Of a stretch of 49,998 nucleotides of DNA, positions 41,239 to 49,879 are shown piece by piece. Every line of letters starts with the position of its first letter. Position 1 is the first letter of the stretch. Origin of the DNA: a virus; IMG/VR virus record IMGVR_UViG_3300042480_000096, positions 1 through 49,998 of that record. One strand, 5' to 3'. Position numbers and translations under genes: made by a program. The notes below the pieces were generated by a model that saw nothing but the letters and a program-made list of their open reading frames with translations, was not told the DNA's origin and searched no databases.

Positions 41239-41883
41239 TCAAAGATTTGAGAGAAAATGCTCAAACACTTTGAGCGTTCTCGCTTCCATATTTTGACGAG
41301 TTGCCTCATCAATATACTTGCGATATTTATCTACTTTCGCTTCCTTTAGAATTCCGTTGTCCCAAATCCACTCTTTTCCTTCCATGATGCCATTTACAAA
41401 AGCATCTGGTGCGGAAGGATCTGCTACAATATCAGCAGCGGTGGTTAGGAAGAAGTCATCGCGGACAATCGAGATATCCTCTCTCTTGTCAATACTTCCC
41501 ATGCCACGAGAAGAAACACCAAGTTGTACTCCTTCACCAAGAAGTGACTTAGCAATCTGTCCCATGGGAGTATCTAGAATTTGTGCCTTGCCATAGAAGT
41601 TGTGTCCTTCTGCGCGGAGTTCAACAATTCTATGTGACACTCTATCAAGATTGATAGTAGGACCGTCTGGGTGTCCTAGTTCTCCAAGAGCTCTCTTTGA
41701 CTTTACATATTCTTCGTTGTATCTCTGAACCTCGCGGTTGAGAACATCGAAAGGATACATACGACCGTTGCGGTTCTTGAGTTCAGACTGAAGAAAAACT
41801 CCTTCAATATAAAGAAGTTTCTTTCCGTTCTTTTCTTCTGTGAGAACTTTTACGTCCTCAATCTGTTCCGTTATCAGTTTCAT
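41239..41883 (-). CDS. 21: prohead core protease gp21
   Basis: A serine protease of the S21/herpesvirus assemblin type that cuts head proteins during maturation. 214 residues from the ATG at 41883 (T4: 212); an upstream TTG is in frame but unlikely. His in GELGHPDG and Ser in GVSSRGMGS are the probable catalytic residues. It overlaps the core protein gene before it by 26 bases. Confidence 0.9.
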   Translation of the reverse strand: MKLITEQIEDVKVLTEEKNGKKLLYIEGVFLQSELKNRNGRMYPFDVLNREVQRYNEEYVKSKRALGELGHPDGPTINLDRVSHRIVELRAEGHNFYGKAQILDTPMGQIAKSLLGEGVQLGVSSRGMGSIDKREDISIVRDDFFLTTAADIVADPSAPDAFVNGIMEGKEWIWDNGILKEAKVDKYRKYIDEATRQNMEARTLKVFEHFLSNL

Positions 41884-42067
41884 CGGTTTCGGTTTCGGTT
41901 GGTTCGTCAAAGAATGTGTTTGCCACTACTTGCTTATATTGCGCCATAGCATCAGATGCTTTAGCAAATAGCATGTCGTGGATTGCGTCAATCGCAGATG
42001 CTCTGTCGTTATCGCTGATCTTGCCAACAATATCAACGGCACCCATTTCGTTATTAGTTTCAGTCAT
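41858..42067 (-). CDS. prohead core protein, gp67-like
   Basis: A 69-residue acidic helical protein (IDAIHDMLFAKASDAMAQYK, then an acidic Thr/Glu tail). T4 has small core proteins gp67 and gp68 between portal 20 and protease 21; this one has the same position and character. Sequence similarity is weak by eye, so the name is by position. A late promoter at 42088 precedes it. Confidence 0.65.
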   Translation of the reverse strand: MTETNNEMGAVDIVGKISDNDRASAIDAIHDMLFAKASDAMAQYKQVVANTFFDEPTETETDETDNGTD

Positions 42068-42086
42068 GATAAGATAACAATATATT

Positions 42087-43796
42087 TTATTTAGACTTTG
42101 GCGTAGGTTTAGGTTGCGCCTTCATCTTTTCCATCTCTCGATCTAGATTTGCGTCCGCAGCTTCTTGCTCTCTAGCAGCACTATCTTGTGCCTGAATATT
42201 TGAAATTTCTGGACTAAATGCTGTGTTTTGCTGTGACATAGTATCCAGCATATTTGTCTGTGCTGGATCAATCGCAAGACCAGATGCGATCTCTCCCTTC
42301 ATCTGCTTATCAATTTCCTTGAATTCTTTTTCAGTTTGATTGAGGATATGCTTACGGATATATTCAACAGAGAAGTATTTGCCAGCAAAAGGATCCATCT
42401 GTGTGACAATAGCAATACGCTGTGTCATCATTTCAATTTCTTTCAGTTCGTTGAAATGATTATCAAATAAGAAGTCGTATTGGATATGCTCTTTCATATC
42501 ATCCCAATCTTCTGGTGAGATGATACCCTTGAGAATTAGTTGTGTCTTGAGAATATCCTGGAATAGTTCGCTGAAACGCTTGCGGAGACGACCGATGAAC
42601 TTAGCAAATTTGAGTTCATCCCTGAGAACCTCTGTGGTCTTACCAAGATTAAACCCTTTGTTGTCATCCGTAAGGCGGGAAGGTGGTAGGTTTAGTGAGT
42701 TGTAAAGTTTCTTTTTGAAATACTCAACGTCCTTGAGTTCGCCAAGGTTTTGACCGCCTGGGAGTGTAGTGATCTCAGTTCCTCTACCGCCTTCACGACG
42801 AGGTAACCAGAAATCTTCAAGCATAGACATATGCTTTTTATCATCACGCATCTCTCCAGTTGAAGAATCATATACAAGTTTATTTCTGTAACGAGACATT
42901 ACATCGCGGAGGTATTGCTCTGCTTTTACCTTTGGAAGATTGCCTACATCAATATAAAAAATTCTACGTTCTGGTGCGCGTGACAATCTGTAGATTACCA
43001 AACTATCTTCAATCATTCTCAGCTGATTGAGAGATTTGATTGCCTTATGGAGGAAGCTCAGCGTCATACGCTTATTGAGATCTTGTAGTCCAGAAGGAAT
43101 AAAGGTGACGCTATCAACTGCCATCTTCACTCCTTGTGAAAGTGACATGTCACCAATTGGTCCTAGGACACCACCTTGATAGAAACCTTTTGGATTGAAC
43201 AAATAATAATCTACAAATGTTCCGTACTCATACTCAAGTGCTGTTCCTTTGATGGCAGCACGAGCAAGAGAATCTTTTGGTTTATCATCAATCTTTTGAC
43301 GAACCTTCTTGATCTTCATCGGATCAATATAACGAAGTTCCGTAATACCTTTCTTTGGGTTGTCTAGATCAATTACTTTGTGGTAGAATACTCTACCATC
43401 AATATACCAGTTACGCACAATCTCATGTGCGCGATTATCAAAATTTAAAAGTCTTTTGATATAATCAAATTCATTTCTAATTTTATTTTTTACTCCAGAT
43501 CCAACATCTAGATTATCTAAGTTGATTTCTACTGGACTATCGTTAGCATCACTTACTACAAATTCATTCACAACTTCATCAATAGCACTATCAACTTCTG
43601 GGTGAAGTGCCATGTCACGATAACGACGGATCAACTCAAACTCATTACGAGCTTGAGAAGCATTATCCGTTTCTACATATGTTCCATAATAACCACCTGC
43701 CGCAACCGCAATCGGTTCGTCAGCAGAAGGAGGCACAGGGGACTGACCCTTCTGTGCCTCCTTTCGATTAATTTGGAAGCCAAATAGTTGACTCAT
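42087..43796 (-). CDS. 20: portal vertex protein gp20
   Basis: A dodecameric ring at the head vertex used for assembly start, packaging and tail joining. 569 residues (T4: 524). MSQLFGFQINRKEA start, EYEYGTFVDYYLF, PSGLQDLNKRMTLSFLHKA and DFWLPRREGGRGTEIT are characteristic portal segments. A GATAAATA late promoter lies 30 bases upstream. The end contains the stop and late promoter of the next gene. Confidence 0.95.
   Translation of the reverse strand: MSQLFGFQINRKEAQKGQSPVPPSADEPIAVAAGGYYGTYVETDNASQARNEFELIRRYRDMALHPEVDSAIDEVVNEFVVSDANDSPVEINLDNLDVGSGVKNKIRNEFDYIKRLLNFDNRAHEIVRNWYIDGRVFYHKVIDLDNPKKGITELRYIDPMKIKKVRQKIDDKPKDSLARAAIKGTALEYEYGTFVDYYLFNPKGFYQGGVLGPIGDMSLSQGVKMAVDSVTFIPSGLQDLNKRMTLSFLHKAIKSLNQLRMIEDSLVIYRLSRAPERRIFYIDVGNLPKVKAEQYLRDVMSRYRNKLVYDSSTGEMRDDKKHMSMLEDFWLPRREGGRGTEITTLPGGQNLGELKDVEYFKKKLYNSLNLPPSRLTDDNKGFNLGKTTEVLRDELKFAKFIGRLRKRFSELFQDILKTQLILKGIISPEDWDDMKEHIQYDFLFDNHFNELKEIEMMTQRIAIVTQMDPFAGKYFSVEYIRKHILNQTEKEFKEIDKQMKGEIASGLAIDPAQTNMLDTMSQQNTAFSPEISNIQAQDSAAREQEAADANLDREMEKMKAQPKPTPKSK
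42088..42094 (-). promoter_or_regulatory. late promoter CTAAATA overlapping the gp20 stop
   Basis: CTAAATA on the minus strand shares bases with the TAA stop of gp20 and lies 21 bases before the core-protein gene. Confidence 0.55.
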
Positions 43797-43825
43797 GATT
43801 AGATATTCAAATTACTGCTTCCAAC

Positions 43826-43833
43826 TATTTATC
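43826..43833 (-). promoter_or_regulatory. late promoter GATAAATA
   Basis: GATAAATA starts in the gp19 stop (TGATAAATA) and lies 30 bases upstream of gp20. Confidence 0.65.
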
Positions 43834-44419
43834 AGACTACTGGGAGTGAAGATACGCCCTGTCTGGTTCCTGCCTCGGCAGTGAAGTACGAATATTGGAA
43901 CTCAACTGTGAATTCTTCAATTTGATCATTGCTATCATAAGCAACATCAATTTGAGAAACATTGGTTGGGAAGCAATACTTGAGTGAGTATGTTCTCAAG
44001 ATAGCACCTTCTTCGCTAGCATCTTTCTCTAGTTGCTTAACTCCAAGGTCAGCCATATAACCAGACGAATTGTTTGGAGTAAAGAGAGGAGCAGTGTTGC
44101 CCTCGTGAGTGTTGATGCTATTTGCCCACTGCTCAAAGAATGAGCGTAGTTTGAAGTCCTTATCGTTGAAGAAGGTGGCAGTCCAAGTATCAAAGGTGCG
44201 ATCACCTGCGATCTTAACTGTTCTTCCACGGAAAGGAACTTCGATAACACCTAGGTTTGAACCTGGGAGTGCTGCTGACTTACAAAGTAGATTTGTAAGA
44301 TTTTGATCTTCTGACTGCTTTGATAGCGTGGCAGGAAACTGAACATCAATCAGGAACATGTTGGGCTTCACGCCCTGACCGATAGTTTGTAGGAACTGAC
44401 TTACGTTTGACGATGCCAT
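43832..44419 (-). CDS. 19: tail tube protein gp19
   Basis: Stacks into the rigid inner tube of the contractile tail. 195 residues (T4: 163). MASSNVSQFLQTIGQGVKP start, CKSAALPGSNLGVIEVPF, RTFDTWTATFFND and QIEEFTVEFQYSYF are typical tube segments. It has GAGG about ten bases ahead of the ATG and follows gp18 with a 37-base gap, so the two are probably cotranscribed. Confidence 0.93.
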   Translation of the reverse strand: MASSNVSQFLQTIGQGVKPNMFLIDVQFPATLSKQSEDQNLTNLLCKSAALPGSNLGVIEVPFRGRTVKIAGDRTFDTWTATFFNDKDFKLRSFFEQWANSINTHEGNTAPLFTPNNSSGYMADLGVKQLEKDASEEGAILRTYSLKYCFPTNVSQIDVAYDSNDQIEEFTVEFQYSYFTAEAGTRQGVSSLPVV

Positions 44420-44456
44420 TAGTGGTTACCTCTGTGATTTTTTCTTATACTACTAA

Positions 44457-46640
44457 TTATCTACCAACGACTTCCGAGAAGGAAACGCCCGTTCTGGTTG
44501 CCGTTACGGTAACCGTTACATAGTTGATTGAGCGGGTTGGCTTGAGGTAGAGTTCAGCCACAAACTCATTTCTATCAATGACTTCTGGGGTATTGTTTGT
44601 TTCATCGCAAACAACAAGGAAGTCAGTGACACCTCTACGTGCTTGAACTTCTGCTAAGTAAGAAGAAATTGAAGCGGTGAAGTTTGAACGAGTGGTGCTA
44701 TCGTTTTGCTCAAAGAGTACTCCTTCAGCAAGTGCTTTTGCTCTCTTCTCAACATTGAGGAACAAACGACGAACGTTAATTCTATCAAATGCGGAAGGTG
44801 AAGCAAGACCAGTCTTGTCTCCAAAGAGAACAGGACCAGAACCAGGAAGTGAAACGATTGGGTTAATTCTGTTGCTGTAGAGATCATCTCTTGCTGCTTT
44901 GTTTGGATTGAAAGCAAGCTTCACAACATTTTGAACACCCCCACGATTTAGACCAGCTGGTGAGAACCAGTCATCTAGAATTGCCGAGGTTGAAACACAA
45001 AGTCCAGCAACATCACCGTTACAACCGATGTAACGATACTTATCGTTGAAACGATCATAGGTGTATTTGATACCACTATCTAAAACAACATAGGAGCTAG
45101 AAGCAATGTTGTCAAAGAAAGCGATGGTATTTGAAAGTTGGGTAGATGCTGTAATAGCAGCACCTCCAGAAGTAGCTACCTGATTACCAACATATGGTGA
45201 GAGGAAAGCGACACAATCTTTTCTGCTATTTGCGACAGCAGCAACTGCTTGTGCCTTAGCAATTGTATCAACTTCATTACTCATTGAACCACCCATTAGA
45301 ACAAAGTCAATTTGGGTTTCTTCTGTATCAAGGAAAGTATCATATGCTGCTTGAATTTCTCCAGCAGTGTAAGCATAATCATCAAGACCACCTGATAGAG
45401 TTCCGCCAGCAGTTTGAAGAATTCTTGACAATTCTTTTGGAGCACCTGAAGTTGCTGCGTATGAAGCAGCAGTTCCACCAGGATTTTCACCAGCAGTTGT
45501 GATTTCAGCAGAAGTCAATTCTTGACCAGCATAGATGTAGTTTGAAAACTCATTGATTGCTGACTTCCAGTATGTTGAATTTCCTTCTGGTGACTTAGCA
45601 TCAGAGATCTTTGAAAGATATGGGAAACGCTCAACAACAGTATTATCTCTTTCGTCAATTACAGCAACATGAACTTCATCATATGAAAGATAACGCTCTG
45701 CTGCCCAAGGTGAAGTACCAGGACGAGGACCAATTGCCTTGAATGATAGACCAGTTGATCCAATTAGTTCTGCGTTCCAATCTGAGTTGGTGTATGCGGA
45801 AACCGTTGATGCTACGGTAACAACGGTAGCAGCATTGAATGTTAAGTCGTTTGTTGGGGAAGTTCCACCTAAAGCAGTTCCAAGAATTGTGAAAGTATCT
45901 CCAGCAACATAACCAGATCCACCACCAGAAACTGTAACTGTGTAAGTTCCACCAGCACGAGAAACATTGAATGTTGCTCCTGTTCCAGCAGCACTGTTAG
46001 TTGTGTAAGCAACGCTAGTATATGAAGCAGATCCAGTGGCAGCAGTTCCGCTAACCGAATTGGTTGTTAGGATTTTTCCTGTTGGAATTGATGTTGGTAC
46101 TGCGCTTCCCTTTACGATTGTGAAGTTGTCGTTATCAACAACGTCATAAACTTCGTGAGTAACACCAGCGTTATCTGTGAAAGTACCACCAACCGAGAGA
46201 CCGTGACCTACTTTTGCTACTTTGTAATCAGCACCACGATCAACGATAACTACACGATAGTAATTACCTTCGGTTCCTGCGTAACGAGCAGCGAATTTTT
46301 CTGTTGTAACACCAGCATCAAAAGCTTCTTTATCAGCGATTAGAACTCCAGTGCCACTCTTAGTTGCGTTCTTTACGGTTGTTTCTGCGCGGAGAACTGC
46401 TAATTGTCCACCGTAACGTAGGAATTCTGCTCCCACTAACCAATCGGAAGCATTTGCCTCAGCTGGTGTTCCGAAGGTGTCAATTAATTCTCTTTCAGAA
46501 TTGACGTTAATTACTTTGCCTACTGGTCCAGTGCGAAATGTAGTGGCAAAAGCAGCGCGAATAGCGAGTGCTCCAGTTACTACAGCATTGGATAAATCAC
46601 GCTCCTTAATAACAACACCAGGCGAGACTTGACTTGCCAT
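44457..46640 (-). CDS. 18: tail sheath protein gp18
   Basis: The contractile sheath subunit. 727 residues, longer than T4 gp18 (659). The start MASQVSPGVVIKERDLS and end TRSINYVTVTVTATRTG are diagnostic. Residues about 198-278 carry an extra Gly/Thr/Val-rich beta domain (RAGGTYTVTV, FTILGTALGG) also present in the virion protein at 8625-9539; it accounts for the extra length. It probably projects from the tail surface. Late promoter at 46676; GAGG precedes the ATG. Confidence 0.96.
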   Translation of the reverse strand: MASQVSPGVVIKERDLSNAVVTGALAIRAAFATTFRTGPVGKVINVNSERELIDTFGTPAEANASDWLVGAEFLRYGGQLAVLRAETTVKNATKSGTGVLIADKEAFDAGVTTEKFAARYAGTEGNYYRVVIVDRGADYKVAKVGHGLSVGGTFTDNAGVTHEVYDVVDNDNFTIVKGSAVPTSIPTGKILTTNSVSGTAATGSASYTSVAYTTNSAAGTGATFNVSRAGGTYTVTVSGGGSGYVAGDTFTILGTALGGTSPTNDLTFNAATVVTVASTVSAYTNSDWNAELIGSTGLSFKAIGPRPGTSPWAAERYLSYDEVHVAVIDERDNTVVERFPYLSKISDAKSPEGNSTYWKSAINEFSNYIYAGQELTSAEITTAGENPGGTAASYAATSGAPKELSRILQTAGGTLSGGLDDYAYTAGEIQAAYDTFLDTEETQIDFVLMGGSMSNEVDTIAKAQAVAAVANSRKDCVAFLSPYVGNQVATSGGAAITASTQLSNTIAFFDNIASSSYVVLDSGIKYTYDRFNDKYRYIGCNGDVAGLCVSTSAILDDWFSPAGLNRGGVQNVVKLAFNPNKAARDDLYSNRINPIVSLPGSGPVLFGDKTGLASPSAFDRINVRRLFLNVEKRAKALAEGVLFEQNDSTTRSNFTASISSYLAEVQARRGVTDFLVVCDETNNTPEVIDRNEFVAELYLKPTRSINYVTVTVTATRTGVSFSEVVGR

Positions 46641-46675
46641 TTGTTTACCTCTTAGATATCAAATTTATCTAAATC

Positions 46676-46682
46676 TATTTAG
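46676..46682 (-). promoter_or_regulatory. late promoter CTAAATA
   Basis: CTAAATAG on the minus strand lies 36 bases before the gp18 start, with a second, weaker GATAAATT nearby. Confidence 0.6.
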
Positions 46683-46723
46683 AAATTAGTGATGTTCAGA
46701 GGGGGAAACAATGCATGAACATA

Positions 46724-46948
46724 CTACCAATCTGGATATGACCAATTTGTATGATCTTTTTTTCTTGCTTCGATAATTCTTTTGACCGTACATGCTTTAC
46801 ATTCGTATGAATATGCTGACGGAAATGGTCTTTTGTTTTTTCTAATCAAATAGAAATCTGTAAGAAGGTCTTTTTCTTTGTGACAAGTTCTACACTTTCT
46901 CTCTTTAAAGATAAGATGTTCTAAAGAAAACTGATCTTCTAAGTCCAT
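46724..46948 (-). CDS. small zinc-ribbon protein
   Basis: A 74-residue basic protein with two cysteine pairs: KCRTCHKE (19-22) and YECKACTVKR (about 50-53). The spacing is like the zinc-binding half of recombination endonuclease VII or HNH proteins, but the catalytic His/Asn part is not evident, so it may be a remnant or a DNA-binding ribbon. The start overlaps the terminase stop (TAATG). It lies between gp17 and gp18. Confidence 0.65.
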   Translation of the reverse strand: MDLEDQFSLEHLIFKERKCRTCHKEKDLLTDFYLIRKNKRPFPSAYSYECKACTVKRIIEARKKDHTNWSYPDW

Positions 46949-48600
46949 TAGTAATTCCACATATAACTTACTTCTTCTTGAGTATTTCCATACTCCCATA
47001 AAGATCCATCGGCATCTATAAAACTATCATCGCCAAGTCCATCGTCAACAAAACCAAATGGCGCCATATCTTGTTCGATTTGATTTCTTTGTTCTTCGTA
47101 GATGCGACGACGAACATCCTGATCTGTCATCTCTTTGAAGTATTCTTGCATGACTAACCATGCAAAGAGAACCAAACACATCACAAGGTCATCATGATAT
47201 CCCTCGTCAGCTTCCCATGCCATCTTTTTCTGAATGAACGTGGTGAGCTCTTGTAGAATTTCGAAGTCACCAAAAGTTAGTTTATCTTCTTCGATAATTG
47301 CTTTGAGATTAGCGCAACCCAATTTCTTAACCGTCACACTCATCTTGACACCAAGTTGAGTTTTCATTCCAGAGAAACCTGTACCAACAATTTGCCCTGC
47401 TCTGCCACGCATCGCACACATTAATACGTTAGGATATTCTAGATCATAGTTCAAAGTGGCGGCAATACTATCACCAATATCGTTGACTTCTACTAGGATA
47501 TATGGTAAATTATATTCTTTCGCTACCTGTAAAATTACCGAGGGAAACAGTACAGGTTTAATTTCATTATTTCTGTACTTTGCCACGATCTTATACGGCA
47601 GTGTGGTGATATCAAACACGACGAAAGCACTATAGTCGCCACCAATTCCTCTGGCAACATCAACAGTAATAATGTATTCGTGATCTTTTTGTACTCTTTC
47701 GTGGATATCAAGTCCTGCATTGGATGTAATTGGGTCAGTAAATGGTATATTTTGAAGTTTTGCTGGACTGATTAGGGTATCAGCAGAACCAAGAAAGTCA
47801 CATTCAAATTCTTGTGCGAACTGTCTGGCAGAAGTATTCTTAAGGGTCTCTTCTTTCCACTTCGCATCTCTACCAGGAACCTGAGACCAATGAACCTCAT
47901 TCATTACATAACCATTCTTGCCGTTCTTGGCATCAATCCACATCTTGTAGAAGTGGTTCATACCATTTGGTGTTGAGATGATTATGACTTTCGTGCTCTT
48001 ACCAGAAGTAATAGTAGGATAAACAGAGGCAAAGAATTGCTCTGCAACATGGTTTGGAACGAAAGCGAATTCGTCGAGGAAGAGGATATTAAACGACATG
48101 CCTCTGACAGCAGACGCAGATGTAGAAGATGCCAGAATTTTTGATCCGTTTTCAAGTTCGACATTACCTTTGTTCCAAACAACTACACCATGCTGCATCC
48201 ACTTTGGTAGATTTTCATATGCTAGTTGAAGTCTGCTTAGGAGTTCCCTAGATGTTGAAGCTTTGTTAGCGAGAATACCAATATTAACGCTATCAAAGAA
48301 TATTGCGTAATAAAGCAGATAAGCAACAACCGTAGTGGATTTTCCAGTTTGTCTTGGGAGCTTTGCGATGTTAAATCTGTTTTCATGGAAGTCTTGTAAA
48401 ATCTTCTTCTGGAAATCATACATCTCAAATGGCACCAAACCTTCGTCTAGTGAGATAATCTTAATATAATTTTCAGCAAAATAGACTGGATCATTTTTAC
48501 ACTTGATCCATTCGTTGATTTGTTTTTTTGTAAATGATATTTGGGTTCCCGCTTTCTTTAGATTAGGATTACCCAAATATACATCAGTACCAGCTGCCAC
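46948..48600 (-). CDS. 17: terminase large subunit gp17
   Basis: The packaging motor that pumps DNA into the head and cuts it. 550 residues (T4: 610). ATPase domain: LPRQTGKST (81-89, Walker A), LFLDEF (173-178, Walker B). Nuclease domain: ITVDVARG (about 312), VEVNDIG and YHDDLVMCL with acidic metal ligands. The start is GTG with TAGG eight bases upstream. A late promoter lies 23 bases before it. Confidence 0.95.
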   Translation of the reverse strand: MAAGTDVYLGNPNLKKAGTQISFTKKQINEWIKCKNDPVYFAENYIKIISLDEGLVPFEMYDFQKKILQDFHENRFNIAKLPRQTGKSTTVVAYLLYYAIFFDSVNIGILANKASTSRELLSRLQLAYENLPKWMQHGVVVWNKGNVELENGSKILASSTSASAVRGMSFNILFLDEFAFVPNHVAEQFFASVYPTITSGKSTKVIIISTPNGMNHFYKMWIDAKNGKNGYVMNEVHWSQVPGRDAKWKEETLKNTSARQFAQEFECDFLGSADTLISPAKLQNIPFTDPITSNAGLDIHERVQKDHEYIITVDVARGIGGDYSAFVVFDITTLPYKIVAKYRNNEIKPVLFPSVILQVAKEYNLPYILVEVNDIGDSIAATLNYDLEYPNVLMCAMRGRAGQIVGTGFSGMKTQLGVKMSVTVKKLGCANLKAIIEEDKLTFGDFEILQELTTFIQKKMAWEADEGYHDDLVMCLVLFAWLVMQEYFKEMTDQDVRRRIYEEQRNQIEQDMAPFGFVDDGLGDDSFIDADGSLWEYGNTQEEVSYMWNY

Positions 48601-48622
48601 AATAAAACCTAGTCACTACTGG

Positions 48623-48629
48623 TATTTAG
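48623..48629 (-). promoter_or_regulatory. late promoter CTAAATA overlapping a stop
   Basis: CTAAATA on the minus strand includes the TAA stop of the 70-residue zinc-ribbon gene and lies 23 bases before gp17. Confidence 0.55.
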
Positions 48630-48838
48630 GGGTGGTCTTCTTCCAACTCCTTCAATCTCTTCTCCCAGGTAACACCACCTTCTTTACCACGGCAGGGATT
48701 GATACAAGTATCATCACCTAGTTTATTACAAACTAATCCTGCGAGGTCTAGTTCATTCCCAGGTTTATTTGTTCCAGTCCAGTAGTGCTGTCCGTCAATC
48801 CAATTAGCACCACACTTAGGACAAGTCTTTGTGTTCAT
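48626..48838 (-). CDS. small zinc-ribbon-like protein
   Basis: A 70-residue protein starting MNTKTCPKCGANWIDG. CPKC (6-9) and two later cysteines (CNKLGDDTCINPC) suggest a zinc-binding fold, as in many short phage proteins. The WIDGQHYWTGT stretch is conserved-looking. It overlaps the preceding gene by ATGA. Function unknown. Confidence 0.65.
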   Translation of the reverse strand: MNTKTCPKCGANWIDGQHYWTGTNKPGNELDLAGLVCNKLGDDTCINPCRGKEGGVTWEKRLKELEEDHP

Positions 48839-49047
48839 TTGTCATACTCCTTGAGAAACTTTTTGAAATCGGTTGTATCTCTTACAAGTTGCCTCTTGAG
48901 TTTCCAACCCATCCATTTCATCTGAACTCTTACAAACGCATAGCGTAATTGGAGATCAGCATAGACAAAGAGTTTCATAGTTTCTTCGACCCCAGCATAT
49001 GCTATCAGGATCGCAAAGAACACAACAATAAAATAAGTCCCGTACAT
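48835..49047 (-). CDS. 70-residue membrane protein
   Basis: An N-terminal membrane segment (about 4-20, TYFIVVFFAILIAYAGV) then a basic amphipathic part (YAFVRVQMKWMGWKLKRQL). The start at 49047 has GAGAG about 7 bases upstream, next to a hairpin (49058-49087). It could be a holin-like or anchor peptide; no family recognised. Confidence 0.65.
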   Translation of the reverse strand: MYGTYFIVVFFAILIAYAGVEETMKLFVYADLQLRYAFVRVQMKWMGWKLKRQLVRDTTDFKKFLKEYDK

Positions 49048-49057
49048 ATGTAACTCT

Positions 49058-49087
49058 CTGCTACATTTATTATAAGCTATGTAGCAG
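49058..49087 (-). promoter_or_regulatory. 9-bp hairpin with TATAAT in loop
   Basis: CTGCTACAT and ATGTAGCAG form a perfect 9-bp stem around a 12-base loop that contains TATAAT on the minus strand. It lies between the thermonuclease and 70-residue genes. In the minus direction a T run lies before rather than after the stem, so it is not a terminator for these genes. No -35 is visible at normal spacing. Confidence 0.4.
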
Positions 49088-49143
49088 AAAAAAGTGTTAC
49101 AATATGTTACGATTTAATAAGTATATCTTTACATGCTTATAAA

Positions 49144-49581
49144 TTATACTTCTTTCCAGGTTCCTTTAGCAATTCGGATTTCCTTTAGGATGTTAAAATC
49201 CTTAGCTTTAGTGCCGCCATCATACCCCCAGGCATGACCTTCAGCGATCATCTGGTTATTGACAGAGACTTCTTCTCCGTTAATATACAGGTGTCCGATG
49301 ATGCGACCATACTTCTCTGTGCTGTCTGGAAGTTCAGTCTTGATGATAATATCCTTAGCAAATTCTAATCTGCTCTTCAACCAATCTTTTGCTTGAAGTC
49401 CGAGTTTCTTTTCGTATGGATCTGCCGTGCGGCTTTCTGGTGTATCAATACCCGCCAAGCGAATTCGTTTAGTGAGGCTAATATCAAAACCCAAATCAAT
49501 ATCAGCGTCAATAGTGTCTCCATCTACAACCTTACCAACTGATTTGATGCGGTAGATATATGGATCTTTAGTGTCTGCCAT
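49144..49581 (-). CDS. thermonuclease-like (SNase family) protein
   Basis: A 145-residue OB-fold nuclease of the staphylococcal nuclease family, which cuts DNA or RNA with Ca2+. VVDGDTID (18-25) gives metal-ligand Asp residues, RLAGIDTPESR (41-51) gives the Asp/Thr/Glu group and YGRIIG (91-96) the second Arg. No signal peptide is visible, so it would act in the cell, perhaps on host DNA. The ATG lies 14 bases inside the preceding tiny gene. Confidence 0.85.
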   Translation of the reverse strand: MADTKDPYIYRIKSVGKVVDGDTIDADIDLGFDISLTKRIRLAGIDTPESRTADPYEKKLGLQAKDWLKSRLEFAKDIIIKTELPDSTEKYGRIIGHLYINGEEVSVNNQMIAEGHAWGYDGGTKAKDFNILKEIRIAKGTWKEV

Positions 49582-49693
49582 GGTCTTTCATTTCCTCGTT
49601 TGCCATCCGTAATATGTAGTAGATGACATACAAAGTAAATAAAAGACCACAACCTAGTATTGTGATTACTCCCCAAGGAAAATCATGTATCAT
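49568..49693 (-). CDS. 41-residue membrane peptide
   Basis: A hydrophobic peptide (MIHDFPWGVITILGCG start, one membrane segment about 8-28) with a charged tail. It is coupled by ATGA to the gene before it. It resembles the many single-span microproteins of cyanomyoviruses; function unknown. Confidence 0.55.
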   Translation of the reverse strand: MIHDFPWGVITILGCGLLFTLYVIYYILRMANEEMKDHGRH

Positions 49694-49803
49694 TTATCTT
49701 TGTGTATGTATTGTATTCCTATAATAGGTAGGACAATAATACCAAATCCACAAAGTCCTAACCAAATTGGACTTGATGCTAAGTGTTCAACTAGGGTAAG
49801 CAT
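49690..49803 (-). CDS. 37-residue membrane peptide
   Basis: A short peptide with one membrane segment (about 12-31, PIWLGLCGFGIIVLPIIG) ending YIHKDK. It overlaps the next gene through ATGA and the preceding frame by 17 bases. Function unknown. Confidence 0.5.
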   Translation of the reverse strand: MLTLVEHLASSPIWLGLCGFGIIVLPIIGIQYIHKDK

Positions 49804-49879
49804 TATTCAACCCCCAATAAATGAAAAGTGCTATGCTTGAAAAAATTAGCATAGCACTGATAAGTGTATTAGTCATCAT
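49787..49879 (-). CDS. 30-residue membrane peptide, tentative
   Basis: A very short frame (MMTNTLISAMLIFSSIALF start) with one membrane span, overlapping the previous stop and the next start. A strong inverted repeat (49827-49858) covers much of it, so the region might instead be a terminator or regulatory hairpin. A second ATG (49876) is possible. Confidence 0.4.
   Translation of the reverse strand: MMTNTLISAMLIFSSIALFIYWGLNNAYPS
49827..49858. repeat. 11-bp inverted repeat
   Basis: AGTGCTATGCT and AGCATAGCACT form a perfect 11-bp stem with a 10-base A/T-rich loop. On the minus strand TTTTC overlaps the end of the 3' arm, so it might be a weak terminator for the partial gene at the right edge. 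Confidence 0.65.

Noticed and set aside
41883-41910. Upstream TTG start for gp21
   Set aside because: The extra residues are a Pro/Lys run encoded in the overlap with the core-protein gene; the ATG at 41883 gives the usual MKLITE start.
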